DNA of 64,000 bases from contig NZ_FNFN01000001.1 in assembly GCF_900101045.1 (NCBI RefSeq), positions 558,001-622,000 of the forward strand. The letters are read 5' to 3'. The DNA comes from Nocardioides sp. YR527. GTDB lineage: Bacteria > Actinomycetota > Actinomycetes > Propionibacteriales > Nocardioidaceae. Under the pieces are notes generated by a model, which saw only the letters and a list, made by a program, of their open reading frames with translations, was not told the DNA's origin and did not search any database. Every line of letters starts with the position of its first letter. Position 1 is the first letter of the stretch. Of the stretch, positions 27,582 through 36,459 are shown in pieces. Both the position numbers and the translations under genes were made by a program.

Positions 27582-28805
27582 GTGACCGCTCTCCCCGTGG
27601 ATTTCGATCCGACTGATCCCGTGCTCAACGAGGAGCGCGTCCCGCTCCAGGAGTTCATGGAGCTGCGACGTACGGCTCCGGTCTTCTGGATCGAGCAGAA
27701 GCCCGAGGCGCGAGCAGGGTTCCTCGACACCGGCTTCTGGGCGGTCAGCAAGCACGAGGACATCCTCGCCGTCTCCAAGGACAGCGAGAACTTCAGCACC
27801 AACGAGAACGGCGTCATCATCCGGTTCGCGCCGGACATGACCCGCGAGCAGGTCGAGCTGCAGCGCGCGATGCTGATCCACCACGACGCGCCCGACCACA
27901 CCAAGCTGCGCCAGATCATCAGCCGAGGGTTCACCCCGCGCGCGATCAACGCTCTCAAGGAGCGCCTGATCGAGCGGGCCAACGGCATCATCGACGACGC
28001 GCTGGCCAAGGGTGAGGGCGACTTCGTCTCCGAGGTCGCCGCCGAGCTCCCGCTCCAGGCGATCGCCGAGCTGCTCGGCGTCCCGCAGGAGGACCGCCGC
28101 AAGCTCTTCGACTGGTCCAACCAGATGCTCGCCTACGACGACCCGGAGTACGACGCCGATCCCGAGGCCGCCTCGATCGAGATCCTGACGTACGCGATGA
28201 TGCTGGCCGCCGAGCGCAAGGCCGACCCCAAGGACGACATCATCTCCAAGCTCGTCAACGCCGAGATGGAGGGCGGCGCGCTGGGCGATGACGAGTTCGG
28301 CTTCTTCGTCATCTTGCTCGCGGTCGCGGGCAACGAGACCACCCGCAACGCGATCTCGCACGGCATGCAGGCCTTCTTCGAGAACCCCGACCAGTGGGAG
28401 CTGTGGAAGAAGGAGCGGCCCGACACGATGGTCGACGAGGTGATCCGCTGGGCGACCCCGGTGACCGTCTTCCACCGCACCGCGATCAACGACGTGGAGG
28501 TCGGCGGACAGCTCGTCAAGGCCGGGCAGCGCGTCGGGCTCTACTACGCCTCGGGGAACCACGACGAGGACGTCTTCGACGACCCCGACACCTTCGACAT
28601 CACCCGCGAGCACAACCCCCACCTCGCCTTCGGCGGCCACGGCGCCCACTACTGCATCGGGGCCAACCTGGCGCGGATGGAGGTGCGGATCATGTTCGAC
28701 GTGATCGCCGACCGGATGCCCGACCTGAAGCCCAACGGCGCACCGCGCCGGCTGCGTCACGCGTGGATCAACGGCATCAAGGAGCTTCCGGTCAGCTACG
28801 CCTGA
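27582..28805 (+). CDS. cyp125: steroid C26(27)-monooxygenase CYP125
   Basis: A 407-residue P450 that hydroxylates the terminal methyl of the sterol side chain, starting side-chain degradation. Seen: I-helix LLAVAGNETTRNAISHGM, K-helix DEVIRWATPVTVFHRTA, and the heme loop AFGGHGAHYCIGANLARME with Cys358; LIHHDAPDHTKLRQIISRGF is also a CYP125-like block. GTG 27582 is used, with AAGGAG 7 bases upstream. It is divergent from fadA5 over KstR sites, the arrangement of Rv3545c-Rv3546. The acyl-CoA dehydrogenase genes that follow cyp125 in mycobacteria are absent here. Confidence 0.94.
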   Translation: MTALPVDFDPTDPVLNEERVPLQEFMELRRTAPVFWIEQKPEARAGFLDTGFWAVSKHEDILAVSKDSENFSTNENGVIIRFAPDMTREQVELQRAMLIHHDAPDHTKLRQIISRGFTPRAINALKERLIERANGIIDDALAKGEGDFVSEVAAELPLQAIAELLGVPQEDRRKLFDWSNQMLAYDDPEYDADPEAASIEILTYAMMLAAERKADPKDDIISKLVNAEMEGGALGDDEFGFFVILLAVAGNETTRNAISHGMQAFFENPDQWELWKKERPDTMVDEVIRWATPVTVFHRTAINDVEVGGQLVKAGQRVGLYYASGNHDEDVFDDPDTFDITREHNPHLAFGGHGAHYCIGANLARMEVRIMFDVIADRMPDLKPNGAPRRLRHAWINGIKELPVSYA

Positions 28806-29302
28806 CCAGGAATCCGGACATTGGAGAAGTGGGGCCGGCGGAACGGATAGTGCGCCGGCACCCACTTCTCCAACGCTTCGTGGACTACCTCGTAGAGCCC
28901 CTGTTCATAGGCCTCGGTGGTCACCCACCAGCTGACGTCGACGTCGTACGCCGCCAGCTCCTCGCTCAGTTCCTGCCGGATGCCCAGCGGGTAGAGATAG
29001 GCGCACCCGACGTAGCCGAGCCCTGAGGTCTCCAGGAGGTAGGAGAACGACTTGTTCTCCTTCCACTCGCCCTCGTGCCAGACCAGGTCGATGTAGTCGT
29101 CCTCCTCCGACGTCGGCCCCTCCGGCCACCCACCACCCCGGGTCGCGTTGATGAGCTCCCGGCCGGCGTTGATGGCACGTACGTCATCGGCCAGGCACTC
29201 GCGCGACAGCGGCCGCGCCGTCAGGTCGCCGTGGGTGAGCACCCGCGGCGCCTCGAACCCCTCGGGCACGACGAGCAGCTTGCTCAGTCCTGCGTAGCTC
29301 AT
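28796..29302 (-). CDS. conserved protein, possible GNAT-like acetyltransferase
   Basis: A 168-residue protein (from ATG 29302) that converges on cyp125 with a 10-bp overlap. Seen: MSYAGLSKLLVVPEGFEAPR, DDYIDLVWHEGEWKENKSFSY and GYVGCAYLYPLGIRQELSEE, followed by DVDVSWWVTTEAYEQGLYE. The pattern of a beta-strand with G-x-x-G-x-A/C and a following helix resembles a GNAT N-acetyltransferase core, but the acetyl-CoA R/Q-x-x-G-x-G/A loop is not clear. Function unknown. No KstR box is seen upstream, and its neighbours do not form a clear pathway. Confidence 0.65.
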   Translation of the reverse strand: MSYAGLSKLLVVPEGFEAPRVLTHGDLTARPLSRECLADDVRAINAGRELINATRGGGWPEGPTSEEDDYIDLVWHEGEWKENKSFSYLLETSGLGYVGCAYLYPLGIRQELSEELAAYDVDVSWWVTTEAYEQGLYEVVHEALEKWVPAHYPFRRPHFSNVRIPGQA

Positions 29303-29369
29303 GTCTGGCACTCCATGGCACAGCACGCTATCGGAGGCTGCGGTTCAGATGGACAGAAAAGAGTGCGCG

Positions 29370-30338
29370 TCAGCGCATCGTCACGACGATCTTGCCCTGG
29401 TTGTCGCCTCTCGCGAGACGTGCGTACGCCGCCACCGCCTCGCTCAGCGGGAACGTGCTGTCGACGACGGGCGTGACGATGTTGCTCGTCACCAGCGCGG
29501 TGATCGCCTCGAGGTCTGCGCGCGACTGGGGCACGACGAGTACGCCGACGTCCTTGCCGGTCCGTGCCTTGACGAGCGGGCGGGCGGGCAGGGCGGCGAG
29601 GAGGATCCGGGTCGAGCCGCCGACCATCCGGTAGGTGCCGCCCGGGCGCAGGGCGCGGTGGACGCGGAAGGGGGAGCGGTGAGCGACCAGGTCGACGATC
29701 AGGTCGTAGCGTTCGCGGTGGTCGGCATGATCGGCCCAGTCCTCGGCCTCGAAGTCGACGGTGATGTTTGCGCCGATCCGGTGCATGAAGTCGGCCTTGT
29801 CGGCCCGGTCGACGGCGGTGACCTCGCCGCCTCGGGCCTTGGCCAGCCCGACGACGAGCGGTCCGCCCGCACCGCCTGCGCCGTTGACCAGCACCCGATC
29901 GCCCGGATGCACTCGTCCTTCGACGGCGCGCCAGGCGATGCAACCGGCCTGCGGGATCGAGGCGGCTTCGACGTACGTCAGACCGGCCGGCTTGCGCGCG
30001 AGCAGCCGCGGCTTCGTGGCGACATACTCGGCCAGCCCGCCGCGGTAGCCGGCCAGCTCCCCGAAGACCTCGTCACCGACGGAGAACTCGCTCACCTCAT
30101 GCCCTACCGCTGAGACCACACCCGCGATGTCGGATCCCGGCACCGGCCGCCGGGGTCTGCGCAGGCCGCCGACGCGTGAGTAGAACGGCGAGCCGGCGAG
30201 GTTCTCCCGGTCGGACCCGTTCAGCGAGCAGGCATGGACCTCGACCAGCACCTCGTCGGCCGTCGGCTCGGGCACCGGGAGATCGGCCATCTCGACCGCG
30301 TCGAGCCCGCCGTACGTCCTCTGGGTCAGCGCCAGCAT
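29370..30338 (-). CDS. zinc-independent MDR-family quinone/alcohol oxidoreductase
   Basis: A 322-residue medium-chain reductase. Seen: MLALTQRTYGGLDAVEMADL, HACSLNGSDRENLAGSPFYS in place of the Cys/His zinc ligands, PVPGSDIAGVVSAVGHEVSE, and the NADPH fold VLVNGAGGAGGPLVVGLAKA. It lacks the structural-zinc Cys cluster, so it belongs to the quinone-oxidoreductase branch. ATG 30338 has AGGAGG 6 bases upstream. It has no KstR box. The enoyl-CoA hydratase gene upstream on the same strand is separated by a hairpin, so co-transcription is doubtful. Confidence 0.85.
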   Translation of the reverse strand: MLALTQRTYGGLDAVEMADLPVPEPTADEVLVEVHACSLNGSDRENLAGSPFYSRVGGLRRPRRPVPGSDIAGVVSAVGHEVSEFSVGDEVFGELAGYRGGLAEYVATKPRLLARKPAGLTYVEAASIPQAGCIAWRAVEGRVHPGDRVLVNGAGGAGGPLVVGLAKARGGEVTAVDRADKADFMHRIGANITVDFEAEDWADHADHRERYDLIVDLVAHRSPFRVHRALRPGGTYRMVGGSTRILLAALPARPLVKARTGKDVGVLVVPQSRADLEAITALVTSNIVTPVVDSTFPLSEAVAAYARLARGDNQGKIVVTMR

Positions 30339-30376
30339 CGCTGCCTCCTGTCTCGCAGGCAACGCTAGCGCTCCGG

Positions 30377-30398
30377 CCGGAGGCCGACCTCCGGTTTT
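30377..30398 (+). terminator. possible intrinsic terminator or hairpin
   Basis: CCGGAGG-CCGA-CCTCCGG forms a 7-bp stem followed by TTTT when read on the plus strand. It lies between two minus-strand genes, so its role is unclear; on the minus strand it has no T-run. Confidence 0.4.
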
Positions 30399-30405
30399 GC
30401 CGGGG

Positions 30406-31212
30406 TCAGTCGCGGAAGTGCGGTGAGCGCTTCTCCTTGCGCGCGGCGACGGCCTCCTCGAAGTTGCCGGTGAGGAGGCGGACCAGGAGCTGGCCGAGGC
30501 CCTCGCCGTGCATGTGCTGCTCGAAGCTCCCAGCGCTCTGGGCGTCGATGAGCGTACGTTTGGTGAGCTCGACGCCCGGGCGGCTCCATCGGGTGATGGC
30601 GCTCGCGGTCTCCAGGCAGCTCTCGATCAGCTCGTCGTCGGGTACGACGCGGGACACCAGGCCGGTGAGCGCGGCCTCGTCGGCGTCGATGTCGCGTCCG
30701 GTCAGCATCCACTCCGCGGCGCGGGAGGAGCCGACGGCGCGGGGGAGCAGGTAGGAGAGCCCCAGCTCGCTGGCGGTGAGGCCGTTGTTGATCCCGGCCG
30801 CGCGGAAGTACGCCGACGAGGCGGCCACCCGGATGTCGCAGGCCAGCGCCAGGCACAGGCCGCCGCCGATCGCGGCGCCGTTGACCGCCGCGATGACCGG
30901 CTGATGCATGGTGCGGAGGGTGAGGACCAGGTCCTCGAGCATCTCCATCGCCCGCAGCGCCACCGACACCGCGGTGAGCCCCTCGATCCCCGGCATCCGG
31001 CCCTTCTCGCCACTCTGGTCCGCACCGGAGCAGAAGCCGTGACCGGCCCCGGTCAGGATCACCGCACGCACCGAGTTGTCGGCCGAGATCTCCTCGAGCC
31101 GGGCGACCAGCGGCACGATCACGTCGAACGCCATCGAGTTCATCCGCTCCGGCCGGTTGAGCCGCAACACCGCGACGTCCTCGGTCGCTCGCTCCATCTC
31201 GACGTACGTCAT
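30406..31212 (-). CDS. enoyl-CoA hydratase/isomerase family protein
   Basis: A 268-residue crotonase. Seen: VAVLRLNRPERMNSMAFDVI, GAGHGFCSGADQSGEKGRMP in the oxyanion region, VNGAAIGGGLCLALACDIRV, and NNGLTASELGLSYLLPRAVG where catalytic Glu residues usually lie. The C-terminal KEKRSPHFRD is a common crotonase ending. No KstR box is visible; a palindromic repeat (31236-31283) lies upstream, between this gene and ltp3. A steroid role is possible by position only. Confidence 0.85.
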   Translation of the reverse strand: MTYVEMERATEDVAVLRLNRPERMNSMAFDVIVPLVARLEEISADNSVRAVILTGAGHGFCSGADQSGEKGRMPGIEGLTAVSVALRAMEMLEDLVLTLRTMHQPVIAAVNGAAIGGGLCLALACDIRVAASSAYFRAAGINNGLTASELGLSYLLPRAVGSSRAAEWMLTGRDIDADEAALTGLVSRVVPDDELIESCLETASAITRWSRPGVELTKRTLIDAQSAGSFEQHMHGEGLGQLLVRLLTGNFEEAVAARKEKRSPHFRD

Positions 31213-31235
31213 CTCAGAACTCCTTCAGCATGCGT

Positions 31236-31283
31236 CGAGTCGGCTCGTCCTGACGCGGCACTTGGTCAGGACGAGCCGACTCG
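31236..31283. repeat. palindromic repeat GAGTCGGCTCGTCCTGAC family, copy 3
   Basis: A perfect 19-bp inverted repeat (31236-31254 and 31265-31283) with a 10-base loop, between two minus-strand genes. The arm shares the core GAGTCGGCTCGT with the copies at 21205-21269. It may end the ltp operon transcript. Confidence 0.7.
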
Positions 31284-31289
31284 GCGGGG

Positions 31290-32453
31290 TCAGTTGGTCG
31301 GGGGCTGCGAGCCGACGACCCACATCGAGAAGAACTGCGACCCGCCGCCGTAGGCGTGGCCGAGGGCGCGGCGGGCGCCGTCGACCTGGTGCTCGCCGGC
31401 GCGGCCCCTGACCTGCAGAGCGGCTTCGGCGAAGCGGAGCATGCCGGAGGCGCCGATCGGGTTGGAGGAGAGTACGCCGCCGCTCATGTTGACCGGGAGG
31501 CCGCCGTCGAGGGCGGTCTCGCCGGCCTCGGTGAGCTTCCAGCCCGAGCCCTCGGCGGCGAAGCCGAGGTTCTCGAGCCACATCGGCTCGAACCAGGCGA
31601 ACGGGACGTAGATCTCGGCACAGTCGATCTCGCGGGCCGGGTCGGTGATCCCGGTCGCCTTCCACAGCGCCGCCGCCGCCTCGCGGCCCGCCTGCGGGTT
31701 GACCTGGTCGCGCTCGGCGGCCGAGGTGGGCTCGGAGCGCATCACGGTGCCGTGGATCCAGGCAGGCGCCTCGTACGTCTTGGCGACGTCCTCGGCGGCG
31801 ATCACCATCGCGCAGGCACCGTCGGAGGACGGGCAGGTCTCGTCGTAGTGGATCGGGTCCCAGAGCATCTGGCTCGCCAGCACGGACTCGACAGTGGTGC
31901 CCTCGTTGTGCAGGTGCGCGTAGGGGTTCTTCAGCGCGTTGTTGCGGTCCTTGGCCGCGACGATCGCACCGATGTGCGAGGGCGCCTCGGAGCGGCGGAT
32001 GTAGGAGCGTACGTGCGGGGCGAAGTAGCCGCCCGCGCCCGCGTGCACCGGCATCACGAACGGCACCGGCACCGAGAGCGCCCACATCGCGTTGGACTCC
32101 GACTGCTTCTCGAAGGCCACCGTGAGAACGCGCTTGTGGACGCCCGCCTGCACCAGCGAGGAGGCCACGATGGCGGTCGAGCCGCCCACCGAGCCGGCGG
32201 TGTGCACCCGGAGCAGCGGCTTGCCGGCCGCGCCCAGCGCCTCGGCGAGGTAGAGCTCGGGCATCATCACGCCCTCGAACAGGTCCGGTGCCTTGCCGAT
32301 GACGATGGCGTCGATCTCGTCGAAGGTCAGCCCTGCGTCGTCGAGCGCCCGGTCCATCGCCTCGCGGCACAGCCCGGCCATCGAGACGTCCTCGCGCTTC
32401 GCGCGGTGGTGGGTCTGGCCGATCCCGACCACGGCGGCTGGGGTCTTGCCCAT
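31290..32453 (-). CDS. ltp3: thiolase-fold lipid-transfer protein/aldolase Ltp3
   Basis: A 387-residue thiolase-superfamily SCP-x type protein without an SCP2 domain. Seen: AAVVGIGQTHHRAKREDVSM, LRVHTAGSVGGSTAIVASSL, YDETCPSSDGACAMVIAAED, EIYVPFAWFEPMWLENLGFA and SSNPIGASGMLRFAEAALQV. Order and pattern match Rv3523 (ltp3). Related Ltp proteins with DUF35 partners are retro-aldolases, and Ltp3/Ltp4 of Rhodococcus act on C24-branched sterol side chains; that is family knowledge. The start overlaps the ltp4 stop by one base (TGATG). Confidence 0.87.
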   Translation of the reverse strand: MGKTPAAVVGIGQTHHRAKREDVSMAGLCREAMDRALDDAGLTFDEIDAIVIGKAPDLFEGVMMPELYLAEALGAAGKPLLRVHTAGSVGGSTAIVASSLVQAGVHKRVLTVAFEKQSESNAMWALSVPVPFVMPVHAGAGGYFAPHVRSYIRRSEAPSHIGAIVAAKDRNNALKNPYAHLHNEGTTVESVLASQMLWDPIHYDETCPSSDGACAMVIAAEDVAKTYEAPAWIHGTVMRSEPTSAAERDQVNPQAGREAAAALWKATGITDPAREIDCAEIYVPFAWFEPMWLENLGFAAEGSGWKLTEAGETALDGGLPVNMSGGVLSSNPIGASGMLRFAEAALQVRGRAGEHQVDGARRALGHAYGGGSQFFSMWVVGSQPPTN

Positions 32454-33508
32454 CAGTTTCGTCCTTCCATCACGCACACGAGGTTCTGCTGCAGTGCGGG
32501 CCCGCTGGTCGCGTGGCCGAGCACCTTGTCGGCCGATCCGTCCCAGATCCGCTTGGCGGCCTCGCCGATCCGGATCGCGCCGGCGCTGAACATCGGGTTG
32601 GCGGCGAGCGCCCCGCCCGACGGACTGACCGCGACGTCGTCCGCGAGGCCGAGCGCAGAGCGCAGGACCAGCTCCTGATGGCTGAACGGCGCGTGCAGCT
32701 CGGCGACCTGGACACCCGCGGTGCCGCCCACGGCAGCTGCCGCCCGCTCGGCCGATCCGGAGATGGTCAGATCGCGGGTGCCGAGGTGGAGGCCGTCGGA
32801 GCTGTGCGCGATCCCGGTGATCCAGGCCGGACGCTGGTTGGCGTCATAGGCCCGGTCGCCGGCGGCGAGCACGATCGCGGCCGCGCCGTCGGTCACCGGA
32901 GCGCAGTCGTGCTTGCGCAGCGGGTCGGCGAACATCGGCCGGGCGAGCAGCTCGCCCACCGAGGAGCCGCCGGCACGGACGGCGTACTCGTTCTTCTCCG
33001 CATCGGTCAGCGACCGGTTGACGACCTCGGCCAGAGCGGCCTCGTCCCAGAGCCCGGCGTCGAGCCCGAGGCGCGCCTGGAGCGCGGCCAGGGAGACGGT
33101 GTCGGGCCACAGCGGCGTCATCGTGTAGGGGTCGAGCTGCAGCGTCAGCGTCCGGCGCAGCACACCGGCCGACGCCTTGCCGAAGCCGAAGACCAGCGCG
33201 GTGTCGACCTCGCCGGTCTGGATCTTCAGCCATGCCTCGTACAGGGCCCAGGCGGCGTCCATCTCGACGTGCGACTCGTTGACCGGGGGCAGCACCCCGA
33301 TCGCGTCGATCGCGCTCACGAACGAGAACGACCGGCCGGCCAGGTAGTCGGACGAGCCCGAGCACCAGAACCCGATGTCCTTCTTGGCCCATCCGGTCTG
33401 CTCGTAGCACTCGGCCAGGATCGGTACGAGCAGCTCGGCCATGCTCGGCGACCCGTCGAAGTCCTTCATCTGTCGCTGGGCGAACCCGACGACGGCAACG
33501 TCTCTCAC
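32453..33508 (-). CDS. ltp4: thiolase-fold lipid-transfer protein/aldolase Ltp4
   Basis: A 351-residue thiolase-like protein. Seen: MRDVAVVGFAQRQMKDFDGS, GFWCSGSSDYLAGRSFSFVS, HVEMDAAWALYEAWLKIQTG, HDCAPVTDGAAAIVLAAGD and SPSGGALAANPMFSAGAIRI. It matches Rv3522 (ltp4) in place and length. A GTG start has AGGAG 6 bases upstream. It lies 10 bases after the DUF35 gene and directly before ltp3, so the three probably form one complex. It lacks the classical thiolase Cys context, consistent with aldolase rather than thiolase chemistry. Confidence 0.87.
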   Translation of the reverse strand: MRDVAVVGFAQRQMKDFDGSPSMAELLVPILAECYEQTGWAKKDIGFWCSGSSDYLAGRSFSFVSAIDAIGVLPPVNESHVEMDAAWALYEAWLKIQTGEVDTALVFGFGKASAGVLRRTLTLQLDPYTMTPLWPDTVSLAALQARLGLDAGLWDEAALAEVVNRSLTDAEKNEYAVRAGGSSVGELLARPMFADPLRKHDCAPVTDGAAAIVLAAGDRAYDANQRPAWITGIAHSSDGLHLGTRDLTISGSAERAAAAVGGTAGVQVAELHAPFSHQELVLRSALGLADDVAVSPSGGALAANPMFSAGAIRIGEAAKRIWDGSADKVLGHATSGPALQQNLVCVMEGRN

Positions 33509-33518
33509 TGAGCGCTCC

Positions 33519-34469
33519 TCACAGGTGGTGCTTGTAGCTGTCGAAGTCCGCGTCCGGCTCGTCGGCCGGCGCGAAGTGGCTGATGTTCTCGATGCTGGTG
33601 CCCCACTCCTCGCGTGGCTTCCAGACCGCCTCGACCCGCATGCCCATCCGGACCTCCTCGGCCGGGATGTCCAGGATCAGGTGCTGCAGCGCGATGTCGG
33701 CGCCGTCGAGGAGGACGTACGCGGAGACGTACGGCGGCTTGATCTTCTGTCCCAGGAACGGGACGTTGACGATGCAGAAGGTCGTGACCGTCCCGACCTG
33801 GGAGAGCTCGACCTCCTCCGCGGTCGGCACCCCGTCGGTCGGGCAGGCGCCGCGCGGCGGGACGTAGACCTTGCGGCACTTCGGGCACCGCTGGCCCAGG
33901 ATCCGGCCCTCGGCCAGGCCGCGGAAGAACGAGGACTCCTCCGGCGAGGCGGCGTAGTGGTAGTCGAGGCCGACCGGGGTCACGATCCGGCTGACGTCGT
34001 CACCGGCGGCGGGTGTCTGGGCGACTGCACGGTCGCCGGTGTCGGGTTCGAAGACGAGATCGTTGACCGAGCCGGTCCGCTCCTCGGACCATCTGGCTCG
34101 GACCCTCATGCCGGTCTCGATGTCGTCGGGGGAGGCGACGTCGACCGCGTGCAGCCACGGGGTGCCGGCCCCGTCGACGGTGATCAGGGCCCACGCGAAC
34201 GGCCTCTCGAACGGCTGGCCGGCGACGGGCTCGCTGACCCAGGTCCACGAGGTGACCGTGCCGGTGTCGGGGAGCTCGACGAACTCGGTCACGGCCTGGT
34301 GGCTGACCGGGTCGAACTCAGGTGGTGGGACGGCGACTCGACCGTCGGCGAGGCGGCCGCCGACGATGGTGGCGTCACGCAGCCCGGTGAGGAAGCGGCC
34401 GATCACCGGGCCTGTGGATCTGGTGTAGTCGAAGGCGACCGTCACGGGTGCCTGCAAGGTGCGACTCAT
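33519..34469 (-). CDS. tandem DUF35 OB-fold protein (Rv3521-like), Ltp partner
   Basis: A 316-residue protein with two DUF35-type OB-fold halves. The C-terminal half (about 175-316) keeps a zinc-ribbon-like CPKCRKVYVPPRGACPTDG (Cys195, 198, 209) and the OB strand GTVTTFCIVNVPFLG. The N-terminal half (1-160) has a similar OB segment (GTVTSWTWVSEPVAGQPFER) but no ribbon Cys. Such proteins bind thiolase-like Ltp partners in retro-aldolases. First gene of the DUF35-ltp4-ltp3 operon, 9 bp from a KstR box shared with the divergent LLM gene. Confidence 0.85.
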   Translation of the reverse strand: MSRTLQAPVTVAFDYTRSTGPVIGRFLTGLRDATIVGGRLADGRVAVPPPEFDPVSHQAVTEFVELPDTGTVTSWTWVSEPVAGQPFERPFAWALITVDGAGTPWLHAVDVASPDDIETGMRVRARWSEERTGSVNDLVFEPDTGDRAVAQTPAAGDDVSRIVTPVGLDYHYAASPEESSFFRGLAEGRILGQRCPKCRKVYVPPRGACPTDGVPTAEEVELSQVGTVTTFCIVNVPFLGQKIKPPYVSAYVLLDGADIALQHLILDIPAEEVRMGMRVEAVWKPREEWGTSIENISHFAPADEPDADFDSYKHHL

Positions 34470-34478
34470 GGTAGAAAG

Positions 34479-34492
34479 TGAAACACGTTCTA
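34479..34492. promoter_or_regulatory. KstR operator, shared divergent
   Basis: TGAAACACGTTCTA lies between the DUF35-ltp4-ltp3 operon (minus, 9 bp away) and the LLM operon (plus, 60 bp away). Its right end begins TAGTAT, a candidate -10 for the plus strand. Confidence 0.86.
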
Positions 34493-34552
34493 GTATTGGC
34501 CACAACCCGTACGCCCTGCCGATCGGCGGCGGAGCCGCGGACGAAGGAGTCG

Positions 34553-35602
34553 ATGAGAGTGAAGCTGGGACTACAGCTGGGCTACTGGGGAGCACAGCCA
34601 CCGACCGGGGTGGGCGAGCTCGTCGCCGCCGCGGAGGAGGCCGGGTTCGATGCGATCTTCACCGCGGAGGCGTGGGGGAGCGACGCGTTCACCCCGCTGG
34701 CCTGGTGGGGCCGGGAGACCTCGCGGGTCCGGCTCGGCACCTCGATCGTGCAGATGTCGGGACGTACGCCGACCTCGATCGCGATGCACGCGCTGACGCT
34801 CGACCACCTCTCCGGTGGCCGCTTCGTCCTCGGGCTCGGCGTGAGCGGTCCGCAGGTGGTGGAGGGGTGGTACGGCCAGCCGTTCGGCAAGCCGCTGGCC
34901 CGGACGCGTGAGGTCGTCTCGATCGTCCGCCAGGTGCTCGCCCGGGAGGCGCCGGTGACCAACGGCGGGCCGCACTACCCGCTGCCGTTCACGGGCGAGG
35001 GTTCGGTCGGGCTCGGAAAGCCGCTCAAGCCGATCGTGCACCCGCTGCGCGCCGACATCCCGATCTGGCTCGGCGCCGAAGGCCCCAAGAACGTCGCGCA
35101 GACCGCCGAGATCGCCGACGGCTGGATCCCGATCTTCTACACGCCGCGGTCCGCCCCGATGTACGCCGACTGGCTGGCCGAGGGGTTCGCGCGACCCGGC
35201 GCGCGGCGGACCGCTGACGACTTCGAGATCGCGGCGACCTGCCACCTCCAGGTCGTCGCGAACGCGGAGGAGAAGCAGGCGACGCTCGAGGCGATGAAGC
35301 CGTTCGCGGCCCTCTACATGGGTGGGATGGGCGCCAAGGAGCAGAACTTCCACAACCAGGTCTTCGAGCGGATGGGCTACGCCGAGCTCGCCGGCCAGGT
35401 CCAGGCCCTCTACCTGACCGGCGAGAAGGAGAAGGCCACCGCGCTCATCCCCGACGAGCTCGTCGACGACCTGCACATCATCGGCACCGAGGGCGAGGTA
35501 CGCGAGAAGGTGGCCCAGTGGGAGGAGACCGGTGTCACCACCCTGCTGCTGAGCCTCGGCTCGGCCGCCGACGTCCATCGCATCGCCGAGGTGATCGGAT
35601 GA
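34553..35602 (+). CDS. luciferase-like F420-dependent oxidoreductase (Rv3520c-like)
   Basis: A 349-residue LLM protein. Seen: MRVKLGLQLGYWGAQPPTGV, AIFTAEAWGSDAFTPLAWWG, MHALTLDHLSGGRFVLGLGV, GPQVVEGWYGQPFGKPLAR and IWLGAEGPKNVAQTAEIADG. The opening and the WYGQPF block are those of Rv3520c, which lies next to Rv3521-ltp4-ltp3 in M. tuberculosis, so neighbourhood supports the call. AAGGAG sits 3 bases before the ATG. It leads an operon with an SDR, an old-yellow-enzyme protein and a thioesterase. It probably uses F420 on a steroid intermediate; substrate unknown. Confidence 0.87.
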   Translation: MRVKLGLQLGYWGAQPPTGVGELVAAAEEAGFDAIFTAEAWGSDAFTPLAWWGRETSRVRLGTSIVQMSGRTPTSIAMHALTLDHLSGGRFVLGLGVSGPQVVEGWYGQPFGKPLARTREVVSIVRQVLAREAPVTNGGPHYPLPFTGEGSVGLGKPLKPIVHPLRADIPIWLGAEGPKNVAQTAEIADGWIPIFYTPRSAPMYADWLAEGFARPGARRTADDFEIAATCHLQVVANAEEKQATLEAMKPFAALYMGGMGAKEQNFHNQVFERMGYAELAGQVQALYLTGEKEKATALIPDELVDDLHIIGTEGEVREKVAQWEETGVTTLLLSLGSAADVHRIAEVIG

Positions 35603-36459
35603 CGGAGGTCTACGCCGTCACCGGGTCGGCCTCGGGGATGGGAGCCGCGGTGGTCGAACGGCTTCTCGCTGCTGGGCACCGGGTGATCACCGTGGACCTC
35701 GCAGAGGCCGATGTCGTCGCCGACCTGTCGACGCCCGAAGGCCGTCGCGACGCCACCGAGAAGGTGCTCGCCGCGTGCGGCGGCCGGCTCGACGGTGCCG
35801 TCCTCGCGGCCGGGCTCGGACCTGCGCCGGGGCGGGATCGGCCCGCGCTGATCACCCAGGTCAACTACTTCGGCGTCGTCGAGCTCCTCGAAGGCTGGCG
35901 CGAGGCGCTGGCCGCGACCGGCGGCGCGAAGGTCGTGGTCTTCTCGAGCAACTCGACCACGACGATGCCGCTGGTCCCTGGCCGGGCGGTGGCCGCGCTG
36001 CTCGAGGGCGACGCGGAGCGGGCGCTGAAGGCGTACCGGATCTTCGGGAAGGGGGCGCCGGCGATGGCCTACGGCGGCTCGAAGGTCGCGGTGACCCGCT
36101 GGGTCCGGCGGCGCGCGGTCGAGCCGGACTGGGTGGGAGCAGGGATCCGGCTCAACGCGATCGCGCCGGGCGCGGTGCTGACGCCGTTGCTGGAGAAGCA
36201 GCTGGCGACACCGAGCGAGGCCAAGCAGATCAAGTCCTTCCCGGTGCCGGCCGGAGGCTACGGCGACCCCGGCCTGCTCGCCGACTGGGTGATCCACATG
36301 CTCGGCCCGGCCGCGGACTTCATGGTCGGCAGCGTCGTCGTGGTCGACGGCGGCACCGACGCCTGGTTCCGGGCCGATGACTGGCCGCGGCCGGTGCCCG
36401 GCCGGCGGCTGCGCAGCTATCTGCGCAGGATGCGCGAGTTCAGGAAGGCCCGTCGATGA
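35599..36459 (+). CDS. short-chain dehydrogenase, 3alpha-hydroxysteroid-dehydrogenase-like
   Basis: A 286-residue SDR of the short-loop type seen in bacterial 3alpha-hydroxysteroid dehydrogenases. Seen: YAVTGSASGMGAAVVERLLA, a short VDLAEADVVADLSTPEGR, LAAGLGPAPG, SSNSTTTMPLVPG and MAYGGSKVAVTRWVRRRAVE, with catalytic Ser, Tyr and Lys. The terminal VVDGGTDAWFRADDWPRPVP is present. It overlaps the LLM gene (ATGA) and the OYE gene (ATGA). A steroid hydroxyl/keto substrate is a reasonable guess, not proven. Confidence 0.82.
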   Translation: MTEVYAVTGSASGMGAAVVERLLAAGHRVITVDLAEADVVADLSTPEGRRDATEKVLAACGGRLDGAVLAAGLGPAPGRDRPALITQVNYFGVVELLEGWREALAATGGAKVVVFSSNSTTTMPLVPGRAVAALLEGDAERALKAYRIFGKGAPAMAYGGSKVAVTRWVRRRAVEPDWVGAGIRLNAIAPGAVLTPLLEKQLATPSEAKQIKSFPVPAGGYGDPGLLADWVIHMLGPAADFMVGSVVVVDGGTDAWFRADDWPRPVPGRRLRSYLRRMREFRKARR

